Part shown: positions 44,798 through 54,403 of the stretch, in pieces
Layout of the letters: every line of letters starts with the position of its first letter
Position numbering within the stretch: the stretch's first letter is position 1
Assembly (NCBI RefSeq): GCF_000317795.1
Contig: NC_019791.1
Location: 310,001-374,000, forward strand
DNA: 64,000 nucleotides
Direction: 5' to 3'
From: Caldisphaera lagunensis DSM 15908
GTDB taxonomy: Archaea; Thermoproteota; Thermoprotei_A; Sulfolobales; Acidilobaceae
The notes under the pieces: generated by a model
Database searches by the model: none
Told to the model about the DNA's origin: nothing
What the model saw: only the letters and a program-made list of their open reading frames with translations
Program-made: the position numbers and the translations under genes

Positions 44798-45576
44798 ATA
44801 TAGAAGACATACCTAAAAACCATCCAAGATATCAATCATTGGTAACTAGAGAAAAATTAGTTGATTTTTTTAATAAAGGAATTGTGGTGGCACATGGGCT
44901 TGTTGCTCAAGGTAGAGGTGAAGCGTTTGATTATATATTGGGAGAAAAATCTCATGATTTTGCTTTAGATGCAGAGAAAGTTACTGTCGCATATTTATTA
45001 TTATCACAATCACCCATCATCTCAGTAAATGGAAATTATGCAGCCCTCGCAGGAGAAGAAATAGTCGAGTTATCTAATAGCTTGAACGTTCCAATAGAAG
45101 TTAATCTATTTCATAGATCCGAAGAGAGAATTAAAAAAATTGAAAATTATTTAAAAGATATAGGAGCCAAAAATATTATGGGCAGCGAATGCAATAAAGT
45201 GAAATTACCTAATCTAGAAGGACCTAGAGGTATTGTATGTGAAAACGGAATTTATAAATCAGACTTTGTATTGCTAGCTATCGAGGATGGTGATAGAACC
45301 CAAGCTTTAAGAAATCTAGGAAAAACTGTTTCCGCTATAGATTTGAACCCATTTAGTAGAACAGCACAGGCCGCATCTATTACTATTGTTGATGAAGCAA
45401 TTAGAGCAACTAAAAATATGATAGAGTTTAGTAAAGAATTATCCCAATTAAGTAGATGTGAATTACTAAAAATAACCTCGATGTATGATAATAAATCTAT
45501 ATTATCAAAGGCTTTCAATCAAATGTTTGTTAATCTAAAAAACGCATATGAAAAAGGAATCATTTTTAATTTATGA
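44794..45576 (+). CDS. 4-phosphopantoate--beta-alanine ligase (phosphopantothenate synthetase)
   Basis: This protein of about 260 aa joins 4-phosphopantoate to beta-alanine with ATP to give phosphopantothenate. NHPRYQSLVTREKLVDFFNK, GLVAQGRGEAFDYILGE, NGNYAALAGEEIVEL and DLNPFSRTAQAASITIVDE are characteristic of the archaeal enzyme. The longest frame starts at TTG 44785; ATG 44794 overlaps the pantoate kinase stop as ATGA and is preferred. The two genes are therefore translationally coupled. Confidence 0.92.
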   Translation: MNIEDIPKNHPRYQSLVTREKLVDFFNKGIVVAHGLVAQGRGEAFDYILGEKSHDFALDAEKVTVAYLLLSQSPIISVNGNYAALAGEEIVELSNSLNVPIEVNLFHRSEERIKKIENYLKDIGAKNIMGSECNKVKLPNLEGPRGIVCENGIYKSDFVLLAIEDGDRTQALRNLGKTVSAIDLNPFSRTAQAASITIVDEAIRATKNMIEFSKELSQLSRCELLKITSMYDNKSILSKAFNQMFVNLKNAYEKGIIFNL

Positions 45577-45719
45577 CATTTATTTTGATATAAGACCATA
45601 AGTTTCAAAATATTTTAACATATGATATCAAACTAATCATTTAAAATGAATTATTCTTTAATAACATCCTTCGATATCAAGTAAAATACTTTTTACTTTT
45701 TATTAAATACTAATAAATT

Positions 45720-46577
45720 GTGAATAAAATGGAAATAGCTGCCATAATTTTAGCAGGTGGAAAGTCAACAAGGTTTGCTGAAGATAAATTAATATATCTA
45801 TATAATAATAAGCCCATAATTTCTTATCCTATTAATGAATCCGAAAAAATTACTGATAACGTTTTCGTAGTTACAAATGACAAAGAGTATGAAAAATTAA
45901 GAAAAGTAATTAATGTTGAATTTATTTTCGATGATCCTTCTTTTAAGTGTGAAGGATCATCTAGAGGAATAGCCTCTGCGATAAAAGCTATAGATGCAAA
46001 TTATTATCTAATCATGCCTGGTGACATTCCATGGATACATTATATTGCTTTAAAAAATCTTTTAGAATATGCTAAAAGAACACAATATTTGGTTTCCCCT
46101 ATAATATATTCAGGTATAGTTTCCCCCTTATTTTTAGCATTTCCAAAAAGCTACAAAGATAATATATCCAGAATTTGTGATGAATATTCTGTTTTAGCAT
46201 CAAGGCCAAGCAATTTCATAAGAGGAAATAAATCGTTATTGATAGGATCTTATCATCTTACTGACAATCCCAGGGTGTTCTATGATGTAGATACAAAATT
46301 AGATTTAACAACTCATACTAGAGGTTTGCCAAGAAAAATAGTTTACCTAGAATCTTATAAATACTTCATTGATGGTATTGAGAATTTAAAAAATGGAGAA
46401 AACGATGAAGCTTTTAAAGATTTTATAAATGAATCTAAGATCTATAAGATTAACAAGTTAAATTCATTAGAGCTCTCCTGCTTAATTGATGCATTTTTAA
46501 TTAATAAAGATGAAAAAATACAAAAAAGAATAAACGTTTTGAGAAAGAAATTAGGAAGGAGACCAAAAGAATATTAA
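45720..46577 (+). CDS. MobA-like nucleotidyltransferase with extra C-terminal domain
   Basis: This 285-aa protein has an N-terminal NTP-transferase domain: LAGGKSTRFAEDKL (about 11-24) and the metal-binding MPGDIPW (about 95-101). MobA-type enzymes transfer GMP or CMP to molybdopterin; related enzymes use other cofactors. Residues 200-285 are helical (DGIENLKNGENDEAFKDF, LSCLIDAFLINKDEKIQKR) and outside the MobA fold, about 80 residues longer than simple MobA. Start is GTG 45720 or ATG 45729; a TATA-like tttattaaat suggests a leaderless mRNA. The substrate remains open. Confidence 0.72.
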   Translation: MNKMEIAAIILAGGKSTRFAEDKLIYLYNNKPIISYPINESEKITDNVFVVTNDKEYEKLRKVINVEFIFDDPSFKCEGSSRGIASAIKAIDANYYLIMPGDIPWIHYIALKNLLEYAKRTQYLVSPIIYSGIVSPLFLAFPKSYKDNISRICDEYSVLASRPSNFIRGNKSLLIGSYHLTDNPRVFYDVDTKLDLTTHTRGLPRKIVYLESYKYFIDGIENLKNGENDEAFKDFINESKIYKINKLNSLELSCLIDAFLINKDEKIQKRINVLRKKLGRRPKEY

Positions 46578-46751
46578 TAAACTAATAAAATTTATAGAAA
46601 CAATTTTCTTTAAAATAATGATGATCTTCCAATAGAAATTTCTTTGCTAGAAACTTTATAATTTTGTTATTAAAATATTTGAATTCATAAAACTATTAAA
46701 ATAAATAAAATTATTTAAATCTTATCAACACATAGATATTGGACGATAACG

Positions 46752-47399
46752 ATGAATATAAAGGGAATTATCAGTGATTTAGATGACACTCTAGCACAAA
46801 CTCAAGCCCTTCATTTCAAGGCATGGGAAAATACTGCAGAAAAATTTGGAGTTAAAATTAATTTAAATAATAAAATTGATTTAAATAAATTTTGGGGGCT
46901 AAGAGATATTGATTTTTTAAAAGGCTTTGCAAAAGAAAAAAACATATCTTTAGATCAAAATCAAATAACATATATATTATCTGTTAAAAACGAAGAATAC
47001 AAAAAATTGGTTTTATCATTAAAGCCTGATTATTGTACATTATATTTAATTAATATTATAAATAAATACAAACTAAAGTTTGCCATAGTTACTTCAAGCA
47101 TGAGAAACGATGCATTAGCAGTACTAAATAGATTAAATATAAGGTACGATTTGCTTATAACAAGTGATGAAGTTAAAAATGTAAAACCTGATCCTGAACC
47201 TGTTAATTTAGCAATAAATGGGCTGAATTTATCTAGTAATGAGATAATAGCTGTCGGAGATAGCATTTTTGATGCAATCTCTTATAAAAAAGCTGGGTTA
47301 AGTAAAATCTTTTTATTAAATATAGATTATGAAGATACTATTAAAATATCATCATTGTGTGAATTATCTGATATTATCTCTAAAGAAATGACTTCTTAA
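46752..47399 (+). CDS. HAD-superfamily phosphatase
   Basis: This 215-aa protein has HAD motif I DLDDT (D9 nucleophile, D11 acid/base), motif II VTSS (near 113), motif III Lys in VKPDPEP and motif IV VGDSIFDAISYKKAG (about 170). The cap insertion after motif I (QTQALHFKAWENTAEKFGV) is the C1 type found in beta-phosphoglucomutase and phosphoglycolate phosphatase. The substrate is unknown. ATG 46752 has GGACGAT and a box-A-like tatttaaat about 35 bp upstream. Its 3' end overlaps the convergent GTP cyclohydrolase III gene by about 20 nt. Confidence 0.85.
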   Translation: MNIKGIISDLDDTLAQTQALHFKAWENTAEKFGVKINLNNKIDLNKFWGLRDIDFLKGFAKEKNISLDQNQITYILSVKNEEYKKLVLSLKPDYCTLYLINIINKYKLKFAIVTSSMRNDALAVLNRLNIRYDLLITSDEVKNVKPDPEPVNLAINGLNLSSNEIIAVGDSIFDAISYKKAGLSKIFLLNIDYEDTIKISSLCELSDIISKEMTS

Positions 47400-48087
47400 C
47401 AATTCTTTTGTTTCTAGTTACTCTTATTTCATGCAAAGCCTCTGCTGCTAATTTCATTGCATCTCTAGCTTTATTTGCTATCGCTATTCCAGCCTTTAGG
47501 TCATCTGTAGAAATCATTTTTGTGACTAGGTCTTCATAATTTGAATCGGGCAGAAGAACAAGTATGTTATCTCCGCCTAAATATTGGGCAACACCACCAT
47601 TTCCCTGTGCTATAGAGTTAATTTTTTCTAGAATTTGTAAAATTTTACCATATGTTCTGAAGGTACCAATTTTTTGAGTAATTGGCGTTAAACCATTTAA
47701 ATCTATATGACTTACAATTACAAATTCTTTTCCATTGCCAAAATGGCCCAATTTTCCTGGCTCTATGCTAGATATATGAGACCATGCATTATTTTCTGAT
47801 TCTAATGGTGTGGTCCCTAAATCACTTGATAATCTAACTGCAACTGGGGACAATGAAGAAACAACTTCCAATATTTCCTTTTCCTCATCTTCAGTAAGAT
47901 TGCTTGATATAATCGTCATATAATCATATCTTAATGGCAAGACAAACCCTCCAAATTTTGTTGCTATTCTTTGTGCTTCTTGATAAATTTTTGCTTGAGT
48001 TTCCTGTATTTTCCATTCCCTATCAGTGCCTATGGTTTCTGTCCATTCTCGATAACCTATCTGCTCTATTATTGATATTCTTATCAT
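47380..48087 (-). CDS. arfA: GTP cyclohydrolase III
   Basis: This 235-aa enzyme converts GTP to 2-amino-5-formylamino-6-ribosylamino-4(3H)-pyrimidinone phosphate (FAPy), the first archaeal step toward riboflavin and F420 (F0). The archaeal GCH III pattern is visible: ETIGTDREWKIQETQAKIY, QRIATKFGGFVLPLRYDYMT and GGVAQYLGGDNILVLLP (GGDN resembles a cyclase-type motif). ATG 48087 has GGGAG six nt upstream. It is 21 nt after ribH in the same operon, so the two make an early and a late riboflavin enzyme. Confidence 0.93.
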   Translation of the reverse strand: MIRISIIEQIGYREWTETIGTDREWKIQETQAKIYQEAQRIATKFGGFVLPLRYDYMTIISSNLTEDEEKEILEVVSSLSPVAVRLSSDLGTTPLESENNAWSHISSIEPGKLGHFGNGKEFVIVSHIDLNGLTPITQKIGTFRTYGKILQILEKINSIAQGNGGVAQYLGGDNILVLLPDSNYEDLVTKMISTDDLKAGIAIANKARDAMKLAAEALHEIRVTRNKRIVKKSFL

Positions 48088-48108
48088 GTTTGACTCCCAT
48101 ATAAGTTC

Positions 48109-48564
48109 TTATCCTATAGTTAAAAGTTTTCCTTCATACTTAACCTCATCTAGCATTTTAGATCTTAATACTAATTTAACAGCTGCTTCTACAGCTCTTC
48201 TTGAATATTCTTCTGATCTCTCTAAAGCCTGCATTCTTGATGCTCCAGGCCCTATAATGCCTAAGGTGACAGGTTTACCATACTTTTCGCTTAAATCAAT
48301 TAACATTCTAGCGGCTTGATTTGCTACTAATTCATCGTGTTTTGTTTCGCCTTGTATTACTGCTCCTAATACTGATACGGCATCGATATAATTGAGCCTT
48401 AATAACTTAGAAACTGCAAAGGGTGAATCATATACACCAGGTACTTTAAATACAATAGGAACCTCAGCATTCAAAAACCTTGCATGACTTATTGCTTTTT
48501 CTTCCATTATTTTTGTTATATCATAGTTGAACTCTGCAATTACTAGACCTAATCTTACGTTCAT
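48109..48564 (-). CDS. ribH: 6,7-dimethyl-8-ribityllumazine synthase
   Basis: This 151-aa protein condenses 5-amino-6-ribitylaminouracil with a 4-carbon phosphate to lumazine, the precursor of riboflavin. Archaeal RibH features are [45 protein letters not shown] (with the catalytic His in TKHDE) and [20 protein letters not shown]. It is not the RibC-type archaeal riboflavin synthase, whose N-terminus differs. GGTGA precedes ATG 48564. Its neighbour is GTP cyclohydrolase III downstream. Confidence 0.93.
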   Translation of the reverse strand: MNVRLGLVIAEFNYDITKIMEEKAISHARFLNAEVPIVFKVPGVYDSPFAVSKLLRLNYIDAVSVLGAVIQGETKHDELVANQAARMLIDLSEKYGKPVTLGIIGPGASRMQALERSEEYSRRAVEAAVKLVLRSKMLDEVKYEGKLLTIG

Positions 48565-48621
48565 TTATTTCACCAGATAACTTTAGGTAATAGTTACTTA
48601 TAAATATTGTTTAATTAAAAA

Positions 48622-49350
48622 TTAATTATTATATTCCATCATTCTTTTTGCAAAAAATTGATTTTTTTTCATCAAAAACTCTATTGCTTCATCTAAAGGT
48701 TCATCAAACGGAACCTCGTATTTTAAAAAAACCCCAGTCTTTCCTATTTCTTTCCTTCTAGATAAAACCCTTTCCCTTTCTAACACTGTTTCTAACTTTA
48801 TGTTTAATATTCTAGATACTTCAGATTCCCTCCCAAATATAGGATATTCAATATGACCGAAGTCTGTAGGAATAATCAATTTTAATTCTTTATTTACTCC
48901 CGGAACTCTTTTATTTAATAATATCTCATTTTTACTTATCTTCCCTCCCCATCCATAAAACTCCAATTCATTGTTGTTGAGCTTAGCTAGGGGAAAACTG
49001 ATAACTTCTTTATAATCGCTATCTATATAATAGTAAGCCTTTGGAGCATAATTTGGAGTTGCTTGAATAATTTCTTTGTTATATATCTTGTATCCTTTGT
49101 TTTCTAGAATATATTCCAACTTATAAGATTGGATAGAGCCTAGAATAAAAATATCAATATCACTATTTTCCCTTACATCCCCTCTAGCTACACTTCCTAT
49201 AACTATTATCGATTCTCCTAATTCTTTCAAAGAATCCAATATTTCTAATGATCTTAACCTTTTCTTTTTAAATATACGCCATCTATATTCATCGTAATGA
49301 ACTTCTTGGCCTAAATTCTCATGATTAATTTTATCAAAACTATTGTTCAT
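48622..49350 (-). CDS. MNT-type nucleotidyltransferase
   Basis: This 242-aa protein has a nucleotidyltransferase core GSVARGDVRENSDIDIF (about 52-68) with metal-binding D64 and D66. The rest (PTDFGHIEYPIFGRESEVSR; LSRRKEIGKTGVFLKYEVPF) is shared with a small archaeal group of predicted nucleotidyltransferases. It could be an antitoxin-type MNT or a ligase; no HEPN partner is adjacent, so a toxin-antitoxin role is unlikely. AAGGTG lies upstream of ATG 49350, ten nt after the stop of a small membrane ORF. Confidence 0.78.
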   Translation of the reverse strand: MNNSFDKINHENLGQEVHYDEYRWRIFKKKRLRSLEILDSLKELGESIIVIGSVARGDVRENSDIDIFILGSIQSYKLEYILENKGYKIYNKEIIQATPNYAPKAYYYIDSDYKEVISFPLAKLNNNELEFYGWGGKISKNEILLNKRVPGVNKELKLIIPTDFGHIEYPIFGRESEVSRILNIKLETVLERERVLSRRKEIGKTGVFLKYEVPFDEPLDEAIEFLMKKNQFFAKRMMEYNN

Positions 49351-49360
49351 GAATTACACC

Positions 49361-49489
49361 TTAACTTATTATAATAAAATAATCTAATAACATTTTAAAA
49401 TTTAATAGACTATAAATTACAATTATAGCAAAGCTCATTACCATTGTATTATTTTCTCCATGCATTAAGCTGCTTTTCATCATTTCCAT
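49361..49489 (-). CDS. Possible 42-aa single-helix membrane protein
   Basis: This short open frame from ATG 49489 encodes MEMMKSSLMHGENN followed by a hydrophobic helix (TMVMSFAIIVIYSLL). It ends with TAA ten nt upstream of the nucleotidyltransferase start, whose ribosome binding site AAGGTG follows the stop directly. The compact arrangement and the helix suggest a real gene; there is no clear ribosome binding site, so it may be spurious. Confidence 0.3.
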   Translation of the reverse strand: MEMMKSSLMHGENNTMVMSFAIIVIYSLLNFKMLLDYFIIIS

Positions 49490-49542
49490 TCAATAAAAAT
49501 AGTTAAAAATTAATGCTTAAAAAATTATCTCATATTCATATA

Positions 49543-51309
49543 TTATGAAAAATAGGCCAAATTTATTGAATCATTTGTAAGATTGTTAAAACAAACATAA
49601 ACATAGAGCCCATTATTAAGATTTGCCAAAAAATTTTTTCCATATACGAATTCATTTTGTAATTCAAATTCTCCATTATTATTAATTAAACTATAGAATA
49701 TATTCTGATTACAACTTGTGTTATAATCTAAACCATTTATAAATTCATAAATAATGCTTTGATTAAGATTAACATTATTATGTTTTATTTTTGGACTAAA
49801 ATTATCATTAGATATAAAATATGTAATATTATTAATATTTGTAAACAATACTGGGTTTATTATAGAAGGTGTTGTATTTACCGGATTCAAAATTAGATAA
49901 TATGTGAGCTGGGTTTCTTTATTTATGTAAAAACTCGGTAGAGAATTATAATATAATAAAATATAAGGGAAATATATTAGATAAGATATATTATATGGAG
50001 CTTGAAATATTTGGTAATTGGTATATAAATTTCTGTCTACGTTACCTAATGGGGTTACGAACATCAAATAAGGATATCTTATATTAATCATTGAGATTGC
50101 TTTATATAAATCAATTATTGGTCTATATGTTTCATTAGATAATATTATATTGTATTTCAAATAATTATAATAGGGTAATGTATATTTAAATTCAGAATAA
50201 TTATAATTTATTATCTCTTTTAAAATTAATGATAGATTTATATTAAAATTCTGCGTGATTCCTATGTTAGAAAAATAGAAAATAAGTGGACCCGAGATGA
50301 TAGCACTACCATTAATTTTTCCATTGCCTACATACGTTGCTATATTATTAGCCCCATTTATCAGCGTATTAGTATAATTTAATGTTCCAAAATAATTATC
50401 CTCATCACCTATAAATGTTAATATAGGTGCATTATGAAGTATTATTGGCATTGCCATTACTGATGCTGTAAAAGTAATTGTACCTTTTATGTTTGAGCTT
50501 AGAATATAAAAAGAGGTGTTATTGGAATAAAAATATAGATATACAAGGGTATATGGAGAGTTATAATAACCTCCTCCATAAAGGTATATCTTTGAATCAT
50601 TAACATAAATAGTTGAGAGTAATGAAATTCCATTATTATTTAATTCTATAGTTTCTCCATTAATATAGAAGATTAAATTCAAATTATTATTCAAATTCCC
50701 ACTAACATTAATGTTTATTTCTTTATTAGTTTTAATTGTATAATAATTAATATCAGGGGGATTAATTGCATTAAAATATGTTTCATTATATAATAATTTT
50801 GTGTCTTCTTGATGATTAGAAAAACTATTTGATGAATTATTTTTATAGAGAAACATACATGAAAAATAGCCAAAGCTAGGATTTAATAAATTTTTATTTA
50901 TATTAGGATCATAATATGGATTATAAGGAATTATTGCACCATCACTAGTAACTAATAAAAGGCTTACATTTTGAGAACAATTATAATTTTTTATTAGCTG
51001 AACTTCATAATGAGATGTAACAAATTTATTTATGTTATCTATAATTGATCGATTACCATACTTAATTATTAGATAAGATATATTTATTGGATAGTTTACC
51101 TCAATTAAAGAATATAAACCACTACTGTTGTATATCATTGAAATCAAAGGGGGATCATAAGTTTCAATAATTTTCTTTTGATACATATTTAATAATTTTG
51201 ATGAATCGTTTATACTCTTATAATAAAAATTGTATATAATTGCTATAGAAGCTATCACTATGGAAATTACAATAATACTTCCAATAATTTCACTTAAAGA
51301 CCTTTTCAT
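49543..51309 (-). CDS. Large type IV pilin-like surface protein
   Basis: The first 35 residues (KRSLSEIIGSIIVISIVIAS) look like an archaeal class III signal peptide: two basic residues, a small residue, then a hydrophobic helix that would be the pilin assembly core after PibD-type cleavage. Residues 36-588 are a long extracellular domain rich in Tyr, Asn, Ile and Ser with many N-X-S/T sequons. Ordinary pilins are 120-200 aa, so this is unusually large. The function could be adhesion, S-layer association or assembly of a thread. I recognise no domain. It lies 54 nt upstream of the 42-aa ORF on the same strand. Confidence 0.65.
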   Translation of the reverse strand: MKRSLSEIIGSIIVISIVIASIAIIYNFYYKSINDSSKLLNMYQKKIIETYDPPLISMIYNSSGLYSLIEVNYPINISYLIIKYGNRSIIDNINKFVTSHYEVQLIKNYNCSQNVSLLLVTSDGAIIPYNPYYDPNINKNLLNPSFGYFSCMFLYKNNSSNSFSNHQEDTKLLYNETYFNAINPPDINYYTIKTNKEININVSGNLNNNLNLIFYINGETIELNNNGISLLSTIYVNDSKIYLYGGGYYNSPYTLVYLYFYSNNTSFYILSSNIKGTITFTASVMAMPIILHNAPILTFIGDEDNYFGTLNYTNTLINGANNIATYVGNGKINGSAIISGPLIFYFSNIGITQNFNINLSLILKEIINYNYSEFKYTLPYYNYLKYNIILSNETYRPIIDLYKAISMINIRYPYLMFVTPLGNVDRNLYTNYQIFQAPYNISYLIYFPYILLYYNSLPSFYINKETQLTYYLILNPVNTTPSIINPVLFTNINNITYFISNDNFSPKIKHNNVNLNQSIIYEFINGLDYNTSCNQNIFYSLINNNGEFELQNEFVYGKNFLANLNNGLYVYVCFNNLTNDSINLAYFS

Positions 51310-51455
51310 ACTTATCCCATTTTAAATTTAAAAAATAAATAGCACTCTCCTAGATAAAATTTATCTAAATTTCTTAAAACTTATTTATAGTTTTTATCAT
51401 TTAATAAATAATTAAATTTACATATTAATATGGATAAATATAAATTTTATTACAG

Positions 51456-52031
51456 ATGTTAATTAATGGTGGAAAATTGGATAGAGCATTATATATAATT
51501 GAAAACAATAAATATAGTGTTAGCGATTTAGATAGATTAAAAGAAAGATTAATGGATTTAGGATGCCCCCATGGAATCAGAATTTCTATTACACATATAG
51601 AAGTGGTTGTTTTTTGCAAAGATAGTAAAATCATTAGAGATAAAATAACAAAAGCTTTGGGTTCAAGAATTATTGATGTCTTTATTGGGGAACCTGAAGT
51701 TAAAGAAGGAAAAGAATTAAGTAATTTCATTGATTTCCTTGATAATGAATTATTTTGGTTAGCACACACATTTATGGAAACTCCATGGAAAAATCATAAC
51801 GATAAAAGATTACAATCCCTAGTATTATATGCAGGAGCATTAGCTAAAGCACAAGAAAATGAATTGAAAGCCTCACTAAATCTGCTTAATATGGCTAAAG
51901 ACTTTGGAGCAGAGGAATTAATAGATCTAAATTGTGCTAAAAAACAAATTGATCTAATTTTAAAAAATAAAAGAACTAATGCTTCTAGTTGCTTAAACTT
52001 AGAAAAAATTAGGGAGTTGTTGAGGAATTAA
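51456..52031 (+). CDS. DUF309-like helical protein
   Basis: The second half of this 191-aa protein (about 85-160) has the DUF309 pattern: ELFWLAHTFMETPWK, then QSLVLYAGALAKAQENELKAS and LLNMAKDFG, corresponding to the HEaHE...W helical motif of that family (here less canonical). The N-terminal half (LDRALYIIENNKYSVSDLDR; THIEVVVFCKDSKIIRDKI) is a different alpha/beta domain. Function unknown. It is followed 2 nt later by the NAD-kinase-like gene, so the two are co-translated. Confidence 0.5.
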   Translation: MLINGGKLDRALYIIENNKYSVSDLDRLKERLMDLGCPHGIRISITHIEVVVFCKDSKIIRDKITKALGSRIIDVFIGEPEVKEGKELSNFIDFLDNELFWLAHTFMETPWKNHNDKRLQSLVLYAGALAKAQENELKASLNLLNMAKDFGAEELIDLNCAKKQIDLILKNKRTNASSCLNLEKIRELLRN

Positions 52032-52033
52032 AA

Positions 52034-53131
52034 ATGAAAATTGGATTAATAATAAATCCAATAGCAGGTATGGGAGGTAGGGTGGGATTAAAAGGAACTG
52101 ACGGTAATTTGTATCAGAAGGCTTTAAAACTAGGGGCTCAACCCATTTCTATAAATAGGACTTTAGATTTTTTAAATAATCTAAGTTTAGTCAATGAGTT
52201 ATTCTTTATAGTACCTAATGGAATTATGGGTGAATATGTAATAAAAGAAAGTAAAATAAAAAATTATAAAGTTATACAATGCTCGCAAGATAATTATAAC
52301 ACTAATAGATATGATACAATAAATTGCTCCAAATTAATAGCAAAAGAGGTCAATATATTGGTTTTTTCAGGAGGTGATGGAACAGCTAGAGATATTTATG
52401 ACTCAATAAAAGATTCAATACCTGTTATAGGCATACCATCTGGAGTGAAAATGTATAGCCCCTTATTTGCTAAAAATCCGAAAGATGCAGCTAAGGTTAT
52501 TGAATCATATTTTTATGGAAATTCAAATATTACATTAAAGGAAGTACTTGATATAGATGAAGATGAATATAGAAATAATAAGCTTAAAATCAAATTATAT
52601 GGATATATGAAATCAATCTCATCAGAAGGTATGATTAATGTTGGAAAACAAGCAGTTTATAGTGTAGATGAAGATGAAATAATGGGAATTTCAAACTACA
52701 TTAAGGAGATAATAAAGCAAGACGTTTTTTATATTGTTGGTCCTGGCTCAACTACGTACAATGTTTTTAAAAATTTAGGGTTGGAAAAGACACTTTTAGG
52801 AGTAGATTTAATAAAAAATTATGAAATTATAAAATATGATGCTAATGAAAATGATTTATTAAATTATATTAATAATCAAAGGGTAAAAATAATAGTATCT
52901 CCTATAGGAGGGCAAGGTTTTTTATTTGGAAGAGGTAATCAACAAATAAGTCCTAAAATATTAAAGATTGTTGGTAAAGATAATATATTGGTAATATCAA
53001 CTATTTCTAAGCTCTCATCACTAAAATATCTTTTAGTTGATACAGGTGATGAAAATGCGGATAACATGCTTAAAGGTTATATAAAGGTGATTATAGGGTA
53101 TAAACAAGAAAAAATTATGAAAATAATCTAA
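52034..53131 (+). CDS. NAD-kinase-fold protein (ATP-NAD kinase / predicted sugar kinase)
   Basis: This 365-aa protein begins IGLIINPIAGMGGRVGLKGT and has FSGGDGTARDIYDSI (about 113-128) and VIGIPSGVKMYSPLF, the pattern of the ATP-NAD kinase relatives of COG3199. The insert between the first and second motif, and TTYNVFKNLGLEKTLLGVDL followed by SPIGGQGFLFGRGNQQI, fit that group. NAD kinase makes NADP; the substrate of COG3199 members is not certain. It differs from the AcoX-like protein at 14549, which shares only the fold. It follows the DUF309-like gene at 2 nt. Confidence 0.78.
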   Translation: MKIGLIINPIAGMGGRVGLKGTDGNLYQKALKLGAQPISINRTLDFLNNLSLVNELFFIVPNGIMGEYVIKESKIKNYKVIQCSQDNYNTNRYDTINCSKLIAKEVNILVFSGGDGTARDIYDSIKDSIPVIGIPSGVKMYSPLFAKNPKDAAKVIESYFYGNSNITLKEVLDIDEDEYRNNKLKIKLYGYMKSISSEGMINVGKQAVYSVDEDEIMGISNYIKEIIKQDVFYIVGPGSTTYNVFKNLGLEKTLLGVDLIKNYEIIKYDANENDLLNYINNQRVKIIVSPIGGQGFLFGRGNQQISPKILKIVGKDNILVISTISKLSSLKYLLVDTGDENADNMLKGYIKVIIGYKQEKIMKII

Positions 53132-53134
53132 CAT

Positions 53135-54403
53135 TTATTTTATTTGAGGCTTAGAAAAAAGTAAACACTCAACTTCTCTACCATTTTCTAGTTCAATTAA
53201 TTCAGGAGTTTCATATTGATATAATTTTATTGTTACATTTCCATTCTCCTCAATTACATCTTTTATTGACATCAATGGCCTTAAGTTCTCTTTTTCAACG
53301 TTTATTATTTCTTTTAATTTATCAGCCTTTGCATTATATACAGCTAATTCTAGCTCATTTCTAACTTCGACTTTGGTATTACTAAATTCAGTAAAATATT
53401 TTGTATCTATTAAATAATCTAGGGTTGGCTTTACTTCATCAGCTGTCCAACCACAAACAGGTAAAGCGACTGGACATCTAGGGTGGAACCTGCATCCTTT
53501 TGGAGGATTAATTAAGTTTGGCGGATCTCCTTTTAATATAATTCTAGCCTTCACCCTTTTGATTTGAGGAACTGCAGAAATCAAAGCTTGTGTATAAGGA
53601 TGCTCGGGATTCTTTATAATATCAATCTTATTTCCTTTCTCCATTATTTTCCCTGCATACATGACAAATACTCTATCAGCCATATATGAAATAACTGATA
53701 TATTATGAGTTATTAATAACATAGCCATGTTATATTTCTTCCTAAGTCCTTTCAGCAATTCTAGTATTTCAGCTTGTATTGAAACATCTAATGCGCTTGT
53801 CGGCTCATCTAAGATAACAAGCTTAGGATTTGTTGCTATTCCCCTAGCTAACGCTATTCTTTGCCTCTGTCCCCCACTCAATTCATGAGGATATCTAAAG
53901 CTAAATTCTCTGGGCAATTGAACTTCATCTAATAATTCTAGTACTCTTTCTTTTACCTTTTCTCCATTTAGATATCCAGTCTCCACTATTGGTTCGGCTA
54001 TTATATCTTCAATTTTCATTCTTGGATCTAATGAAGAATATGGATCTTGAAATACTATCCCTACATTTCTTCTAAATGTTTTTAATTCTTTTCCGTGCAA
54101 TCTCATTATAGAATATTTATTAGCAATTTTTTCAATTGCATTGCGATCATTACTCTTTAGCGCATTATCAAATTCATCTAATTCATCATCTGGAATGTTA
54201 TATAATATCTCCCCTGAAGTTGGTTCAATTAATCTGATAAGTAATCTACCCAATGTTGACTTTCCTGATCCACTTTCTCCAACAAGACCTACAATTTCTC
54301 CTTCTTTTATTTCAATGTTAACATTTTCTACTGCCCTTATTTTTGCATTTTTAACTCCTTTGACATCAAAAAATTTACTTAATTCTCTTGCTGCTATTAT
54401 CAT
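53135..54403 (-). CDS. Oligopeptide/dipeptide ABC transporter ATP-binding protein (DppF-like)
   Basis: This 422-aa ATPase has Walker A GESGSGKS (42-49), signature LSGGQRQR and Walker B VILDEPTSALD, and the oligopeptide-type C-terminal extension with Cys-rich GCRFHPRCPVALPVCG. It has a charged insertion after the P-loop (DDELDEFDNALKSNDRNAIE) and a longer C-terminal tail than bacterial DppF (about 60 residues). GAGGTGG precedes ATG 54403. It overlaps the DppD-like stop. It energises peptide uptake together with the second ATPase. Confidence 0.93.
   Translation of the reverse strand: MIIAARELSKFFDVKGVKNAKIRAVENVNIEIKEGEIVGLVGESGSGKSTLGRLLIRLIEPTSGEILYNIPDDELDEFDNALKSNDRNAIEKIANKYSIMRLHGKELKTFRRNVGIVFQDPYSSLDPRMKIEDIIAEPIVETGYLNGEKVKERVLELLDEVQLPREFSFRYPHELSGGQRQRIALARGIATNPKLVILDEPTSALDVSIQAEILELLKGLRKKYNMAMLLITHNISVISYMADRVFVMYAGKIMEKGNKIDIIKNPEHPYTQALISAVPQIKRVKARIILKGDPPNLINPPKGCRFHPRCPVALPVCGWTADEVKPTLDYLIDTKYFTEFSNTKVEVRNELELAVYNAKADKLKEIINVEKENLRPLMSIKDVIEENGNVTIKLYQYETPELIELENGREVECLLFSKPQIK

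Noticed and set aside
48622-49350. Toxin-antitoxin module (MNT nucleotidyltransferase)
   Set aside because: No HEPN-type partner gene is adjacent and the protein has a long extra domain, so the usual pair is missing.
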